Source: Epiperipatus broadwayi (taxonomy: Eukaryota > Onychophora > Udeonychophora > Euonychophora > Peripatidae). Taken from it: a stretch of DNA of 64,000 nt. Position numbers and translations under genes: made by a program. This document shows, one piece after another, positions 43,133 to 55,734 of this stretch (position 1 is the first letter of the stretch; every line of letters begins with the position of its first letter). Under the pieces are notes generated by a model. That model saw only the letters and a list, made by a program, of their open reading frames with translations, ran no database searches and was not told the origin of the DNA. The stretch lies in the NCBI GenBank assembly GCA_028023455.1, contig JAQFVV010012404.1, positions 14,559,000 through 14,622,999 on the forward strand, read 5' to 3'.

Positions 43133-43264
43133 ATACATTAAATTTTTTTTTTCACGTGTCATAGCATCGGCCGGAAAGCGAACCCGCTAACTCGGGACAA
43201 TTGTTTGTAAGGCGGCTGTGCCGACCTCTCGACCACTAACGCTTGACAATACATTAAATTTTTT
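43133..43264 (-). mobile_element. tRNA-derived SINE or retroposed tRNA-like sequence with 16 bp target duplications
   Basis: A GC-rich block of about 100 bp (43,149-43,248) lies in A+T-rich DNA. On the minus strand it has an A-box-like TAGTGGTCGAGAGG and a B-box-like GGGTTCGCTTTCC, 45-50 bp apart as in tRNAs. A CGCCTTACAAA anticodon-loop-like segment recalls tRNA-Val. It ends in poly(A), which appears as poly(T) at 43,142-43,152. It is flanked by ATACATTAAATTTTTT at 43,133-43,148 and 43,249-43,264. The duplications and tail show LINE-mediated retroposition. The A and B boxes are too altered for a working tRNA. Confidence 0.8.
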
Positions 43265-43882
43265 GTAGCTATTTTATATTTGTAAACACTAGAATTACTC
43301 TATACATAACTCTGCATGCAAATTTGTTTAAATCAGTGACAAACCTATCTACATTATGAATAAAATGCAATCTAATATAACAAAATGTCAAGTAAATTTT
43401 ATTCGTTTAACTGAAATATGATTTAAATATAAATATTGTATATATATTTAGCATTAATCAAAAAAATTAATGATAAAACATTTTTTAAAATTTATGTTTT
43501 AAGTTACAAATATTGATATTACATAATAAAAAGATTTAGAGAGATGAAATCAATGGAAAATATTTAGAGCAATAATAGAATGGTCAGATACTCATCCTGT
43601 TGTAAAGTGCTCAAACATAATATGGACATTTGAGTTTTTTTATTATCTAGTTGGTTCTAATAGGCTTCATGCAGAAAATATTTCATAAATAAATAAACTG
43701 TATGCAATAAAATAGTAGCTATGAATAAACAAATAATATTTGGTAAATATTAAATATTTTGAGGCTTAGTTATTATTTTGCAGTTCTGAAGTGCAAAATT
43801 GTTATATCAAAGATTCTTTTTAAAAATAATTTCACATTTAATAAACTTGTCTATGTGAAACAGTAAAGCAAATAGTATAGTT
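43265..43882. other. AT-rich non-coding DNA
   Basis: No feature seen. Confidence 0.5.
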
Positions 43883-44073
43883 AATAAATATAATAGTAAT
43901 TAACTAATATACAATCTCTTGGTTTGCAGAAGTACTTTTGGTTAATTACTTAACTCTCTTCAACTGCTGTTTTTTAAATTTAATGGTAGTAGAAGAGAGT
44001 TAAATAATTAACTCAAAGTACTTCATAGATAGAAAGATTATATGTAATAGTTAATTACCATTATATTTATTAT
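43883..44073. mobile_element. Foldback (MITE-like) element, about 190 bp
   Basis: The left arm AATAAATATAATAGTAATTA, then CTCTTGG..TGCAGAAGTACTTTTGGTTAATTACTTAACTCTCTT in broken form, is mirrored by the right arm (AAGAGAGTTAAATAATTAAC, ending TAATTACCATTATATTTATT). The loop is about 45 bp. No coding content. Confidence 0.75.
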
Positions 44074-44930
44074 TTTTATTGTTGTTATAATATTTTTTAA
44101 TTAACATACATTTTATTTGTATTATATATATATATTATGGATTTTAAGAAGCTGAATGAAATGAAATTCAATGTATAATTTATATAATTATAAATTAAAA
44201 ATAAAGATTATCTAACATTTGAATATTCTTTGTAATTTATTTTTAAAATCTACTTTGCTACTATTAACTATTAACAAAATACATCACTTTATTATAATAT
44301 TGTTTATATTCAATTATTAATAAAATGAGTTTTAATTAATTCAAATTTACCTTACATCTATATATAATAATGTTATTCTTAATGAGTTCTATTATACACT
44401 AGATATGGAGTAAATATTACTGAGTTTATGATCTTATCAGATTGTTTATTTATAATTTTGATAATCGCATGATTGATTGCTAGGAAGGGATGATCAAATA
44501 ACATTCAGGCATTATAAAGTGTCAAATTGAAAATAGAAGTTTCCTCACCTGGAAATTATTCAGATAGTTTTAATTTTTGAATTTTTTATACTAATCATTG
44601 CATTAAAACCCTGATAGTAATATTAATCTTATTTTTAGCTAAAATTCAAAATGGCTTCAATTATTGATTTTATTTCTGCAATATTCAAAGTTTTAGTAAA
44701 TGTTGTCATTTACTGATTTTGCTTCTAACAGAATATTTAGTCTCATTAGATTAATTTAATAAACTTACTTGCCATAAATGTAAAAAAAAATAAAATAAGA
44801 ACATCGCCAACAACATCAGTTCAACTAATATGATTAATCTTTTTTTATTATTGTAATTTTGTTGTCTAGTTTAGATAGAGTATTACTTTATGAAAAATAA
44901 TAATTTAGTTTTAACTAATAAAAGAAATAG
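44074..44930. other. AT-rich non-coding DNA
   Basis: No feature seen. Confidence 0.5.
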
Positions 44931-45240
44931 AAAGCCTTTATAGTATAGATGTAGTACATTCTCATGTCATGCCTATAACCTAGATTCGAATCCTTTCCAA
45001 GTATAACTGTATTTTTCTCAAATTTCCACCAGATTTAAGATTTTTTTGAAATATTTAGTTAGCCATAGATAAGCAAGTTAATCATTCAAAACTTGAGAAT
45101 AAAACAAAAGTGGAAAACTGCTCAAATTCTCATTGTCTAGCTGTTGGCAAATCTAATTAGTAATATCTTCTACTTCACTATTCTTCTATGGAGAGGGAGG
45201 AGCATGAAGAGACCTTTGTCTTGCTGTGGGTTGGAATTTT
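44931..45240 (+). mobile_element. tRNA-related SINE, degenerate
   Basis: The head resembles a tRNA: TAGTATAGATGTAG (A-box-like, about 44,941-44,954) and GATTCGAATCC (perfect B box, about 44,983-44,993). The T and acceptor stems do not close. The following body (CCACCAGATTTAAG, AAAGTGGAAAACTGCT, TCTAGCTGTTGGCAAATC, GAGGAGCATGAAGAGACC, CTTGCTGTGGGTTGG) is less A+T-rich and ends before a T/A-rich tail. A weak partial relative may lie at 29.9-30.05 kb. The boundaries are approximate. Confidence 0.55.
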
Positions 45241-46695
45241 TTTAAAACTAGATATTTAAAACGTATTAAGAATTTAAATATCAAGATAGAATTGTTACAT
45301 AATTGACCAGTATTTTATTAATTTGACCATCAAGAAATATATGTTTTGAAATTTACAAGAGATTAAAAAATAAAAAACAAAAAGATAAATCAATGCTATT
45401 TTTAAAATAAAATGAAATTCATTAGTTTATATCAAAATGAAATCTTTTTTAGAACTATTAAAGTAAATAAAAAAGCTTTTTCAAGAAGTTTTTATTGGAA
45501 AAAATATTTTTTTTTTACCTTGTCATTTTAAACCATATTCTTTGAACAAGTTTTACTTATTACTAATTTATTAGTGTAAGACTTAAGATGCACGAGTTGA
45601 TGAATTAATAATAAACATTTGTTATCTTTTAAATATAAATAACGTAAATAAATGAAAGCAAACTTTTCAACTGTTAGAAATCTTTTATAAATGTATATTC
45701 ATAGTAACACTTGAATAGATATATCTTTGTTTTCGTGGTTAAAATGAAATAAGCAAAAGTTAAAAAATTAATGTTTTTCTTGCTGTATGCAAAGCAAATT
45801 AAAATGTTTATTTAATTAAATAATTAATACAATTTGATTTAGAAGTGCGTTACAGCTTTGACATTATCTACTTTCATTAATTATATTAATGATTATTAGT
45901 AACCATTTATTTAATATGATTATTTATATGTCTCTAGCACTGAATGGTTGTATATATGGTATTTTTGTAATGAATTTGTTTTTTTTACTTCCTTTGGGTT
46001 TGTAATATAATTATTTTGTATCAACTTTTTTTTTGTTGCTAATCTACAAAATTCATTTTATGAGATGTAGACAGAACATTCTAAAATGTTCTTCCTTTTA
46101 CCATATTATTCAACAAATTTTATTACTTACAGTAATAATTTCTATAATTTTTGGCATTTTTTGCAGAAGTATTTTTATATTAGTGATAATAATTCACTGT
46201 TTATTTCAGAACCATCTTTTGTATATTTAAATAATCAGTATAAATTATATAATAATGTTATATTCAAATTTCTAGAGTAGTTTCTGATATCCTAATAATA
46301 ATAATCTGAGATTCAAAATCACCCTGAATTTTTGATTTTAAGTTACTTGTACAATTATCTTAAATTCAAATCCTGAAAGTATTTTTGAATCATGCATTAT
46401 TAACTTGAATAGCGTTTAAAATTAAGTGTGGTTTCTGAGAGTGTGGATACAAACTCTGATGTTCCTCACAGAAAAAAGTCAATAGCCATAAACTATTCTG
46501 TGGATTATGGCATTTCCATTTAGTGTTCATTTGTTAGTTAATCCTACAATAAATGACTTTAATATAGAGTAATGTGGACATTGATCATAAGCAAAGACAG
46601 TCTACTATTCATAAAAATGCACTAATCATGTAATATGGCAAATGTGAAATTAGGCCAAATGTTCTATTATTTGGAATACTATTATTTTGAAAATA
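45241..46695. other. AT-rich non-coding DNA
   Basis: No gene is recognised. The frames at 46,033-46,280 are Phe/Ile/Leu/Tyr-rich chance frames. Confidence 0.5.
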
Positions 46696-46697
46696 TA

Positions 46698-47856
46698 CAC
46701 CTGGGTCTCTTTTTACGCGGACTTATTTAACATGATTTTGAAGTTACACGATTCATGTTTCACCGGAAGTCGAACTTTCGTGCACTTACGTTATTTTGAA
46801 AGTAATAGCACATTATTGGAATTCAACTTTCATTTTAGTAATTTCAATATTTTCAGTGCTTTATAATAGTAAGATTTTATGCAATAATGAAATTAAAATC
46901 ATGATTTCCACATTTTATGTATAAACACATTAAATTTTACAAGATTATAATGTAAATTTGTTCAAACATTGTGCGTGTCAATTTTGCATTTTGAATCACA
47001 TTCTGTTTTTGCTTTTTAAAAAAGAACGTTTAATCAATTATTAATCATTTAGTGTCCGCAAGTTTATTTTTAAAAGGTGAGTAATAGCAGTGAAACAAAA
47101 TTTGATTTTTAAACGGAATTGAAAATTAAAAAATTAAAGACAAAAATAAAAGTTTAGATATAGAAGAAAATGTAGAAAAAGATAATGAAACAGAAGTGGA
47201 ACCTGTTCCTTTCACTTCCAAAATGATTCAAGAAGGTCTTCAACTTTCTAATCAGTTGGCAAATTATTTTCTTACTAATGACACTAATCACAAACGTGCT
47301 CTTAAATTCCAACGAGAGCTAAATGGTTGTATGTCTGGATATCGTGAGCTTCATAAACAATTAATAAAATCGCTGCAAAGATTAATTACTAATTATGTTG
47401 TCACTAGAAAACCATTAAAACAACAACATGAGAGTGAAGTTGATGCTAGTTATAGTTCCTCTTGTGAAGAATCTTTACCAGTTTGCAAATGAACTTGTTT
47501 ATCAGCAAATAGCGTTAATAATTAAAACATGTATAAAAATGTAAATTACTGTACTGTAAATTATGCATAAAAATATATTATTTTGAATAAAATTAAATAT
47601 TATAGTTTAAAAAAGTTTGTCTTGTATCAATTTTTTTCAAATTTGAAAATTTTTATTAGTCATATTTTATTTCCTTATTTTTTTTTTTTGCGCAAATTTT
47701 AAAGTAATTTTACATTGGTGCTTTGCTTTTATGTGAATTTTGAAAAATCACTGACCGCATCCTCCCTTTTTCAATGTAAGTTACGTCTATTTTTGCGCAA
47801 TTTCATTTGCGCGTTTTCTGAGGAACCTATCTATCGCGTAAAACGAGACCCAGGTG
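46698..47856 (+). mobile_element. Pogo/Tigger-like DNA transposon, internally deleted, 1,159 bp
   Basis: Terminal inverted repeats CACCTGGGTCTCTTTTTACG (left) and its near complement ending AGACCCAGGTG (right) agree at all but one of about 24 positions. TA flanks both ends (46,696-46,697 and 47,857-47,858), the Tc1/mariner/pogo target. Just inside, ACGCGGACTT on the left and AATTTCATTTGCGCG on the right recall Tigger subtermini. The interior keeps only the C-terminal part of the transposase. The well-matched ends suggest a relatively young copy. Confidence 0.8.
47125..47492 (+). pseudogene. Tigger-type transposase C-terminal fragment
   Basis: An open segment of about 120 codons ends at a stop at 47,490-47,492. 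It reads SKMIQEGLQLSNQLANYFLT, N-D-T-N-H-K-R-A, then LKFQRELNGCMSGYRELHKQ and a Ser/Glu-rich tail. Tigger transposases end after the DDE domain with such a segment ('...la..L..ffl.nD.n.er...f.r.l......Y.elyk'). The DDE catalytic core and the CENP-B-type DNA-binding domain are deleted. No ATG starts the segment, so it is a remnant, not a gene. It lies between well-conserved element ends. Confidence 0.75.
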
Positions 47857-47858
47857 TA

Positions 47859-50800
47859 TATTAGATAAATGTGATTCCATAAAGAAATTAGCAACTTAAA
47901 TGATTTAGTGTCTAGATGATTAAAAAAAATTCTACTTCTTTAAAAGAAGTGCCATTAGTGCTACAAACCAGGAATTTATTACATACTTTTTCCCTTTAGT
48001 GACCATAAACATGTAAAATCATAGAAGCAATTAAAAAATATTTTGGATGTTAAAAGTTTTTAATATTCTTGACAAATTATGTCAAATGAGTAGAAATTTA
48101 AATTTAGATTTTATCCTGTGGCCTTATTTATCAGAAAGTGATGTGTTGTCATCATGATAATTTTTATTAGAATTCATTCCTCAGTCTCTTCCGATATAGA
48201 TTTTTAACAATTTGCCAAAATATCTTACATTTGTAAGTGAATGAGTAAACTAAATTATATGTATTATAGTTATGTAGGTTCTGATTTCTAAGGAAACTTT
48301 TCAGGCAATGAGATATATTTTTAAAGCTACCAGTCTTAAGAAATATAGACCAAGTAAGAATAAAAAACTGGATTAAAAGATATTATTTTCAAGCTATGAT
48401 ATAAACTAATTAGCAGTACTAAATAGTATTTGGTTATTCAAATTGGGGATGACAACTTCTGAACCAATATAAATTACCTTTTTTATTGTATAGCAAAATG
48501 CAGCTTAGTCTAGTGATATTTTCAAAGGAATATTTTTTTTTTCAGACAAAATAAGGAATTTTTAGATAGCTTAAATGCATTTTTTGTATGTAATTGCCTA
48601 TTAGTCTGAAAGTTAATGATTGCAAAGCCGTTTGATGAAATAAAAGATAAGATTATAGCACAAATGCTTTAATTCCAAGGTCAAAAAGGGAAAGAATAAT
48701 ATTAGAATAAAACGATCCTGCAGTTAAGCAAAATTTGCTTTTTTTTATTCATGAGTATATATATATACTGACAAAAAGAATGAGTCAAAAGTTGCTTTAT
48801 AATTTATTTACATTATTAATACAGTTTATTTATGTAAAGTAACTGGCGGTAATTTTATATGTTTTTTGTATAATTAGATTTATATGAAAAAAATCTTTAT
48901 TGTTGTGAAATAGGGAGAGTTTTTTTTAAATTTATATTTATAGAGTATTTCAAAAATATTTTTGTAAAGCTTTTTTATGAATACTATAATATATATTTTA
49001 AAAATGTAAATTATTCAAAACATCATATTTCTAATAGTATAGTGAAGTCTTTTTGCATCATTTTTATTAACTTTTATTTAATTGCATATTTTATTTACTT
49101 CTCTTAATCCCAAAACGGACTTCATATAAATATTGTTTTCTGATTCCATTATTTCTTGAATGATCATTTCTGATTTAACATTTTTGAGCATTAATATTTC
49201 TTTTAAGAAATTTGAAATAATGTAATTATTCTTTGTTCTCTGTTTTTTTTTTTTTTTTTTAAAAAAACTAAGAGAAGATTTAGAACAACTTTGTTGAGGT
49301 TAGAATTTACAAGTAGTTATAAACACTCATTTTTCACTTTTAATTCATTGCAAGGACTTCTGTGTATGCTCTGGTATATCACCCTAGTTTTATATATTAT
49401 TATAGAACACTTTAAATGAAGCATAGGCTATAACTTAAAAGTACTCTAATGGATCAAGAATAGAATGAATCATTTGTTTATTATAGTAGAGTATTTATTT
49501 TATTAATTAAAAGATGGGTTTGTGATAAACTTTCCCAAAATGGATGAAATAATGATAAAAGTAAAAGCCTTTATGGAATACTTATATGAATCATATTTTT
49601 TATTCGTACAATATATTCTTCTTTAATATTGGGAAATGATAATAGATCTTGAAGGATTATATTTTTAAACAACAGAATCAAGGAAATAAATTAATTTGTA
49701 AAAAAACAAACTAGTAATAATGCTAAACTGGAAATAATATATAAATTAATTATTCAAAGAAATTATTAAAAGTTCATCAAATTACACATAATTGTAGTAG
49801 TTTAATAATTAGTTATCCAATGAATGTATAGAGAGAACACAACCATTATCTTATCACTATACAGTATTTTATTCTATAATTAGAACCCATGCTTTTCTAA
49901 TTTGAATATTATACCTCATTATTTTATATGTGTAGCATAGGACTAATATTATTTGGGTCATTCGAGGAGTTTTTAGTTATTGGTATAGTAACAAGATAGA
50001 GGTTGGTTTTTGTCTACACACTGTTAGGAATAACTAGGTATTAATTTGTTTCATGAACATGTGGTTTTATTAATCAATTTTGTTACGTAGATTTAAGAAC
50101 ATATTTGCAAATATCATAGATATATTACATATATCTTGAGTGCTTGCTTGATAATTATGCATCTAATATCCTTGATGATGGTGCCACAAGTCCTCTAGCA
50201 TAGAATATTTATTTTTGGTTGACATGCATGTTTATTACACATACCTACACAGCAGTTCATCTATATATAAATTTAATTATTGCCATTAGATTAGAGAAAG
50301 AGTAGAGATTCTTGGTAAAATAAACAGATGGTAGGGCAGACAACAGCAAATAAATGCCAAACAAATCTAACAATTAACAATAATATTTATTATTAATAAT
50401 AAAACAAACAAAAAAAAATAAACAGCTTTCATTACTGATAATTTGAAGAATATTTACCTCAATCATATATTAAAACTGAGTCTAACCCTTTTTTAAAGAA
50501 GTAATCAATATAGTTGACATTTGTTAGTTTCAATTCTCTCCTTTGAATTAATTCTATTAAATAAATAATTAAGTGTGAATATAATAGAACTTTCCATATG
50601 TTTGACAATTGCAGATTTGTACACATTTCTGTAAAAATCATTAATTTTTATTAAACATTGGCAGACTTTATTATTAAATAAGTTCACATGTGCTTATTTT
50701 TAATAATAGCTTATACATGATGCAAGACCCAGGCCAAGAGAGGAAACATATAATGAACAATAATAAATAGGCTCTAAGTAACCCATGTTAAATGAAAGCA

Positions 50801-51980
50801 AAAATATATCTAAAGTCATGGGAAGCTTTACTATACTTGATCCCCTGCAAAATCAATAAAAACTGAAAATTTCAAGTGATAAATAAACATTAGTTAAAAC
50901 AAATAAAAATATATAAATGATCATGGGCAGAAACTTAGTTGAACCCAATGCTAAATCAAGAACCACTTGCATTTAGTGGTACACATAGAAATAAATAAAA
51001 GGCCAAATCGATAAATAAATTTCCCAAGCGCACACATATAAGCCAATAATCTCAGATCCTTTCAGGCACTTATGATAAAAATAGAAGAAAAACTATTATT
51101 ACTTGAACAGTTAATCTCTATATAAAATTTGTTATGCACACATCCATGTACATTAAGTAAAAAATGAATATGTCTAGTTCTGGAGTATTATTAATTAAGT
51201 TATGGATTTAAAAAACATTAATCTAGAGTTTTTTAAAAAAATCCAACAAGAACTCTTTTTACTTTTATTTATAAAATCTACTTTGTTTAAAACAATGATG
51301 AAATTGGAAGGGGGGTAGGTGAGGACCTGTTTTAAGAGTAAAAAAATTACCAAAAAATGTTTTATTACTTAATTCTTAACTGTCAAAAAAATTAAAGATA
51401 TTGAAAGGTTAAAACTAGAATATTTATATTCTACAATACATATATGAAAGCTAAGATCAATAAAATTAATAAAAATGAAATATAAAAACAATTTTTAAAA
51501 AGAAATATATGAGTATAAAATATGAATTGATGAACAGAATGTACATACACCCATATATCACTGGCTCACTGATATAAAAAATAGTTTATGAAAATATTTT
51601 ACTGTTATATCCATAGTGATGTGGGTGGAGAGCTTTATTTTTTGTACAGATTATTTTCAAATGACTATGTACTCTTGAAATATTGATATATTTTCATGAT
51701 GTCTTCATTGTTCCTTGGTTGTTGAGAAGTGCTTTGCTATGTATGATGAGTTCTTGGGTGCAGAAGTTGTCTGGTGTATGAAGTCAGCTGGCAGGTGAAT
51801 TTAACATATGCTGGCTAAAGATTCATGCTGGAGAGTTCATTTTTTGGTACCTTAGCTGCACATGGCTTTTGATATGGCACATGAGTCAAGTTCATTTTCT
51901 AGATGAGCACATATAATATGATAGGATCAAAATACAAGCAGAATAATAGAATCACAAATGATGTAATGTACCAGTCAGGA
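47859..51980. other. AT-rich non-coding DNA
   Basis: No gene or element is recognised in about 4 kb. Long homopolymers occur at 49,243-49,267 (T18 then A7) and a poly-G/GGTAGG patch at 51,310. The overlapping minus frames 50,459-50,687 look like chance frames. Confidence 0.45.
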
Positions 51981-52007
51981 TTGTTTGTTCATCTAACAAG
52001 ATCTAGC

Positions 52008-52118
52008 ATCTAGGCAAAAGTACCTCGAGTCCAATCATGTGCAAGATACATAAGTCAGGAACAATCATGAACTCTGCCCTATTGTCTATTTTCCAGATCT
52101 ATAACATTACGAACAACA
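52008..52118 (+). repeat. Repeat shared with 62.49-62.59 kb
   Basis: TCTAGGCAAAAGTACCTCGA, then AAGATA, GAACTCTGCCC, TATTTTCCAGATC and ACGAACAA, follow the same order as at 62,487-62,590. About two thirds to three quarters of positions agree. It could mark the start of a related larger repeat reaching toward 55.4 kb, whose base composition is less A+T-rich than the flanks. The extent is uncertain. Confidence 0.5.
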
Positions 52119-53515
52119 TTTCTGATGATAACAAATGAAATTTTATTCATTCCTATCCTGGAGCAAAAGCGGAGAAACAAGAGATCTATAGAGAATGATA
52201 ATATTATTAGGCTTTGAACGCCTGCCACCAACAGAATGAAATAGCTTAAGATTATAATTAGACTTTTCATCAAAATTCATTAATAAATCTAGAAATTGGC
52301 CTAAGGTCAATGGAAATGAGCTATATATAACGCAATCTAATTAACGATGTGTATGCATAAATGAAGAGGTGAAGCAGAATTAAATACTAATTATATGGTT
52401 AATAATTTATTAATATTAATTAGAAAAATGAATAAGCAAATAATATACAATTTAATAAACAGTCGCAAATCTATTTACCTATAACACTAAAAGAATTATG
52501 GGTTTCACTTGATTATGAATGCTGATTGGCATATTGAAGGAATTACATAATAATAGCACATAAGTTAATGATTAAATAATATGCAAATCTGCAATTGAAT
52601 ATGATGATTAAAAAATGTACAGATAGTCAAAAGATGCGGCCTAATATGCTAACAGTAGATACCAATTTTACCATATTATATAACTTGGGCACTATGATTA
52701 TTTTATGAAAAATGAGTGACCTTAAAAACAGATAAATGGGATATAAGTTTATTTGAACCACACACGAAAATATTTTATAATTTACATTATTCACTTAAAT
52801 AGTCATTAGATCTTAAAATGTTCAAACAGAAAAGTTATTTGTATTTTATTCTATTCTTTTCTGACTGGAGAGGATTTATTTAACATTGTTTGTTAGCGCA
52901 CTCGAACATTGTTTCAATGAGAGGGCGGGTAGTTTAAATAAGCTTTAAAATGACATTCCCTAACTTATATTATATAAACGAAAATATGAGATGGATTTAG
53001 AAATCATGGCATTACGTCTTACAGATTTAAAGTGGGCAAATATAAGAATATTATACAAGAATCGTGGTGCTGACTAAAATAATAACACTAGAAAAGGTTG
53101 AGTTCATTTTAGGACAAACACTTCATCAGTTATATAAGAATATGAAATGTGCTCTGTACACGTGACACATCAGCATTTGAAAGGGGATGGCATAGGAATA
53201 CCATGGTCTGTTCTTCCAGTGTTAACCCATGCAGAGCCTAAATGGCCACCTGATAATATCCCGGAGTCGGTGCTTCCAAACCCCATTCAAGGGTATGCCA
53301 TAAGTAAAATAATCTCGGTCCTCTGGGTTTTAAGTTTGACAAAGCAAAATGAGGAAATTTTGTAACGTTATCTAAGCCAAGCAACACTAATAATAAAAAA
53401 ATAAATCAGGTTCTTAATGACACTGATATGTGAATTAAGGCCCTCATAATTTAATATGATCTAGAGTAATGATATGATATAATTTGATCCCTCTCGAAAG
53501 GTATGCAAATGACCT
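52119..53515. other. Non-coding DNA, probably part of an unidentified repeat
   Basis: No coding signal. The patch at 53,130-53,350 (for example CCCGGAGTCGGTGCTTCC) is markedly less A+T-rich than the surroundings. The frame 53,147-53,365 over it has no family signature. Confidence 0.35.
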
Positions 53516-54363
53516 TTAACCCTTTAACTGTCCAATTGTTCATTCGCTGCAGGTGGTATCACTCAAAGCTTTTAATTAGCCGATGCACAAAATAATGTAT
53601 CAATTTTTCAAAAGTTATTGACCGTTTTTTTAAATATATTCACTTTAGTTTCGTTTTTAAAAAGTATATTAGTAATTTCTCACATTATAAAAATAAACGA
53701 AAGTTTGTTCAAAAATAAATTTTGATTTTTAATTTTAAAAATATTTGTTACGGTTGACATGAAAAGAAACGGCAATCATAATTTCACGTTATGATTTTTT
53801 TTTCCCGACTTTGCAATAAATAAATAATTCTTGCTAAAATCGTAACTATTTTTGTAAAATAATATTTATTTTTGACATATTATATGAAAATAATTTGTAT
53901 TTTATTTGTATTTCATCAAAAAATATTTTTAAAATGCTCTAAAACATTCGTTTATCATTTTCAAAATAAAACAAATGCGTTCGTAAATTTTTAATTTTTG
54001 GCAGCCATATAAAAATTTTAACAGCCAATAAGATTCAAGAAAAGATGATGAGAAGGCGGAGCTTTTCCATTTTCTTTTGTTTACAAAATTTCAACAGCCA
54101 ATAAGATTCAAGAAAAGATGTGAAAAGGCAGTGCTTAGTTTTTGTTTGACATAAATCATCAATTAATTGATTTTTTACTTGTAAAATAATTCAATAGATG
54201 GCAGTATATTATAAAACTTTTTGCGTTCTAAAAAATGACGTTAAAACCGTAAACGTAGTCCAAAAACTAAGCAATTTACAGCGATGTCAAATTTACTCGA
54301 TTAAAACGAATATGTATCAAAAATTGCCTCGATTAAGAACGAGTCAAACAGTTAAAAGGTTAA
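53516..54363. mobile_element. PiggyBac-type non-autonomous transposon, 840 bp between TTAA sites
   Basis: TTAA (53,516-53,519) is followed by CCCTTTAACTGT, and the other end is ACAGTTAAAAGG followed by TTAA (54,360-54,363). TTAA duplication and CCY-type inverted ends are the hallmarks of piggyBac. The 840 bp interior has no transposase. Near its right end a 73 bp block (AACAGCCAATAAGATTCAAG and following) is tandemly duplicated (54,020 and 54,093). The frame at 54,198-54,416 overlaps the end of the element and is not a gene. Confidence 0.8.
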
Positions 54364-55456
54364 TATTAGTTAGGATGTCAAAACATAAAAGAGGGAATAT
54401 TGTTCTCTTCATTTAACAAATATTTATATGAAACTAGTAATTAATTTTATAAAATAATTACCATGCTAGATGCGTGATGGGCAAATGATTGACCATATAA
54501 AAAAACAAAGGTAAGGTCATTAAGTTTACTTTAAAATATAATATGGAAATAAAATCAATAGCGTGAACATGATAATAAACTTATATATTAAATGTAGCAG
54601 CAGATAATCTGCCACTAAGCAAATAGAATAACTTAAAAATCTTATTCAATCGAGCGAACTTTTAGTTATGTAAGAAAGCTTACATTTATGATTTAACATC
54701 CCATAATATCGAGGATATCTAATAAGAAAATTTAGGATCAGTTCACTAGATTGAACTATTAGCATAATAAATTAAATCGTACAAAAAGTTATAATATTGA
54801 AATTAAAAGTTTGCCACATTTAAAATATTAAAAATAGAAATTGTGAAACCCATTAAAGAAATGCATAAAAAAATAAAGTTATAGATTCGTGCATTAGATT
54901 TTTACAAAAGAAAGACAAAGTTATTACTTTATAGAATTGTTACAATTAGCATTACAATGCCATGTTTAAATAGAAAGAAAATTATATTATAAATGATTTA
55001 GGTTTTAAAATGAAAGTTTTGAAAGAGTTCATATTAGCAGCATGATTAGAATTTACCTTCCATTACTTGATGTCTTGATGTCCATACGGATTGGTAAGTG
55101 TAAAATTATAAAATGAGGAAAACACGGTTAGCAAGGCAAAGTTTGAAAAATAATGGCTGGCATCTTGAGATAGTTAGTTCAGCATTTAATTTAGGCAGTC
55201 TATAAGTGGAGATGGCAGGTTAGCATAGCAGTATGGAAATGATTTTTGGAGAAGAAAGGGGAAACAAATTTAGTCCCTCTACTCCGGATTCATATTTCAA
55301 AATTTTGATTGACGTGGATCTGTTCTGCAACACTGATTAAAAATGGCACACTAAGATTTCGGCTCTATTTATATGTTAGCAAGACCTTCTTGAATATTCT
55401 CTTTTTTCGCTTGATAAGGCCCGGATGTCCATTAAGTGGCCTGAATGCACCTATTC
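54364..55456. other. Non-coding DNA, probable repeat
   Basis: No coding signal. Blocks such as GATTAGAATTTACCTTCC (about 55,046) are loosely similar in order to 63.4 kb (CGATTACCGTCC). This hints that 52-55.4 kb and 62.46-64 kb are related repeats, but I cannot align them reliably. Confidence 0.3.
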
Positions 55457-55686
55457 TTTATTTTCAATGATAATGCAACAAGTTCTAGAGAGTATTGTTT
55501 TAATCTATTTCAAGAATGGAAATAGATTCAAAAGATATAATTTCCATTAATATTATGTTTGCTAAGGGATTTTAATTTATTAATTACCCTTTTTAAAATT
55601 AAATCTAGAATATTCTTTTATTTATAAGTTTCAGAGTTATTTTAATTGCTCTCTAGAACTTTCTTTGGTATTGCATCATAAAATAA
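55457..55686. repeat. Inverted repeat (foldback), about 230 bp
   Basis: TTTATTTTCAATGATAATGC, then AAGTTCTAGAGAG on the left, are mirrored by CTCTCTAGAACTTTCTTTGG and ATTGCATCATAAAATAAA on the right. Arms are about 50 bp with mismatches, and the A+T-rich interior also contains inverted segments. Confidence 0.6.
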
Positions 55687-55734
55687 AATACGGGAACTAT
55701 AAAATAAATATACATAATATTTAATATTTAGTTA

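Noticed and set aside
43160-43245. Functional tRNA-Val-like gene
   Set aside because: It is flanked by 16 bp target duplications and a poly(A) tail, and its A and B boxes are altered. Retroposition is the better explanation.
44935-45010. Functional tRNA gene (perfect B box GATTCGAATCC)
   Set aside because: The T and acceptor stems do not pair and the sequence continues into a SINE body.
47196-47492. A complete small gene starting at 47,196
   Set aside because: The first codon is GTG, not a eukaryotic start, and the peptide matches the internal C-terminal part of a Tigger-type transposase. It is called as a remnant.
54198-54416. 72-codon frame with a basic peptide
   Set aside because: It crosses the right end of the piggyBac-type element into flanking DNA, so it cannot be an ancestral gene of the element or of the host.
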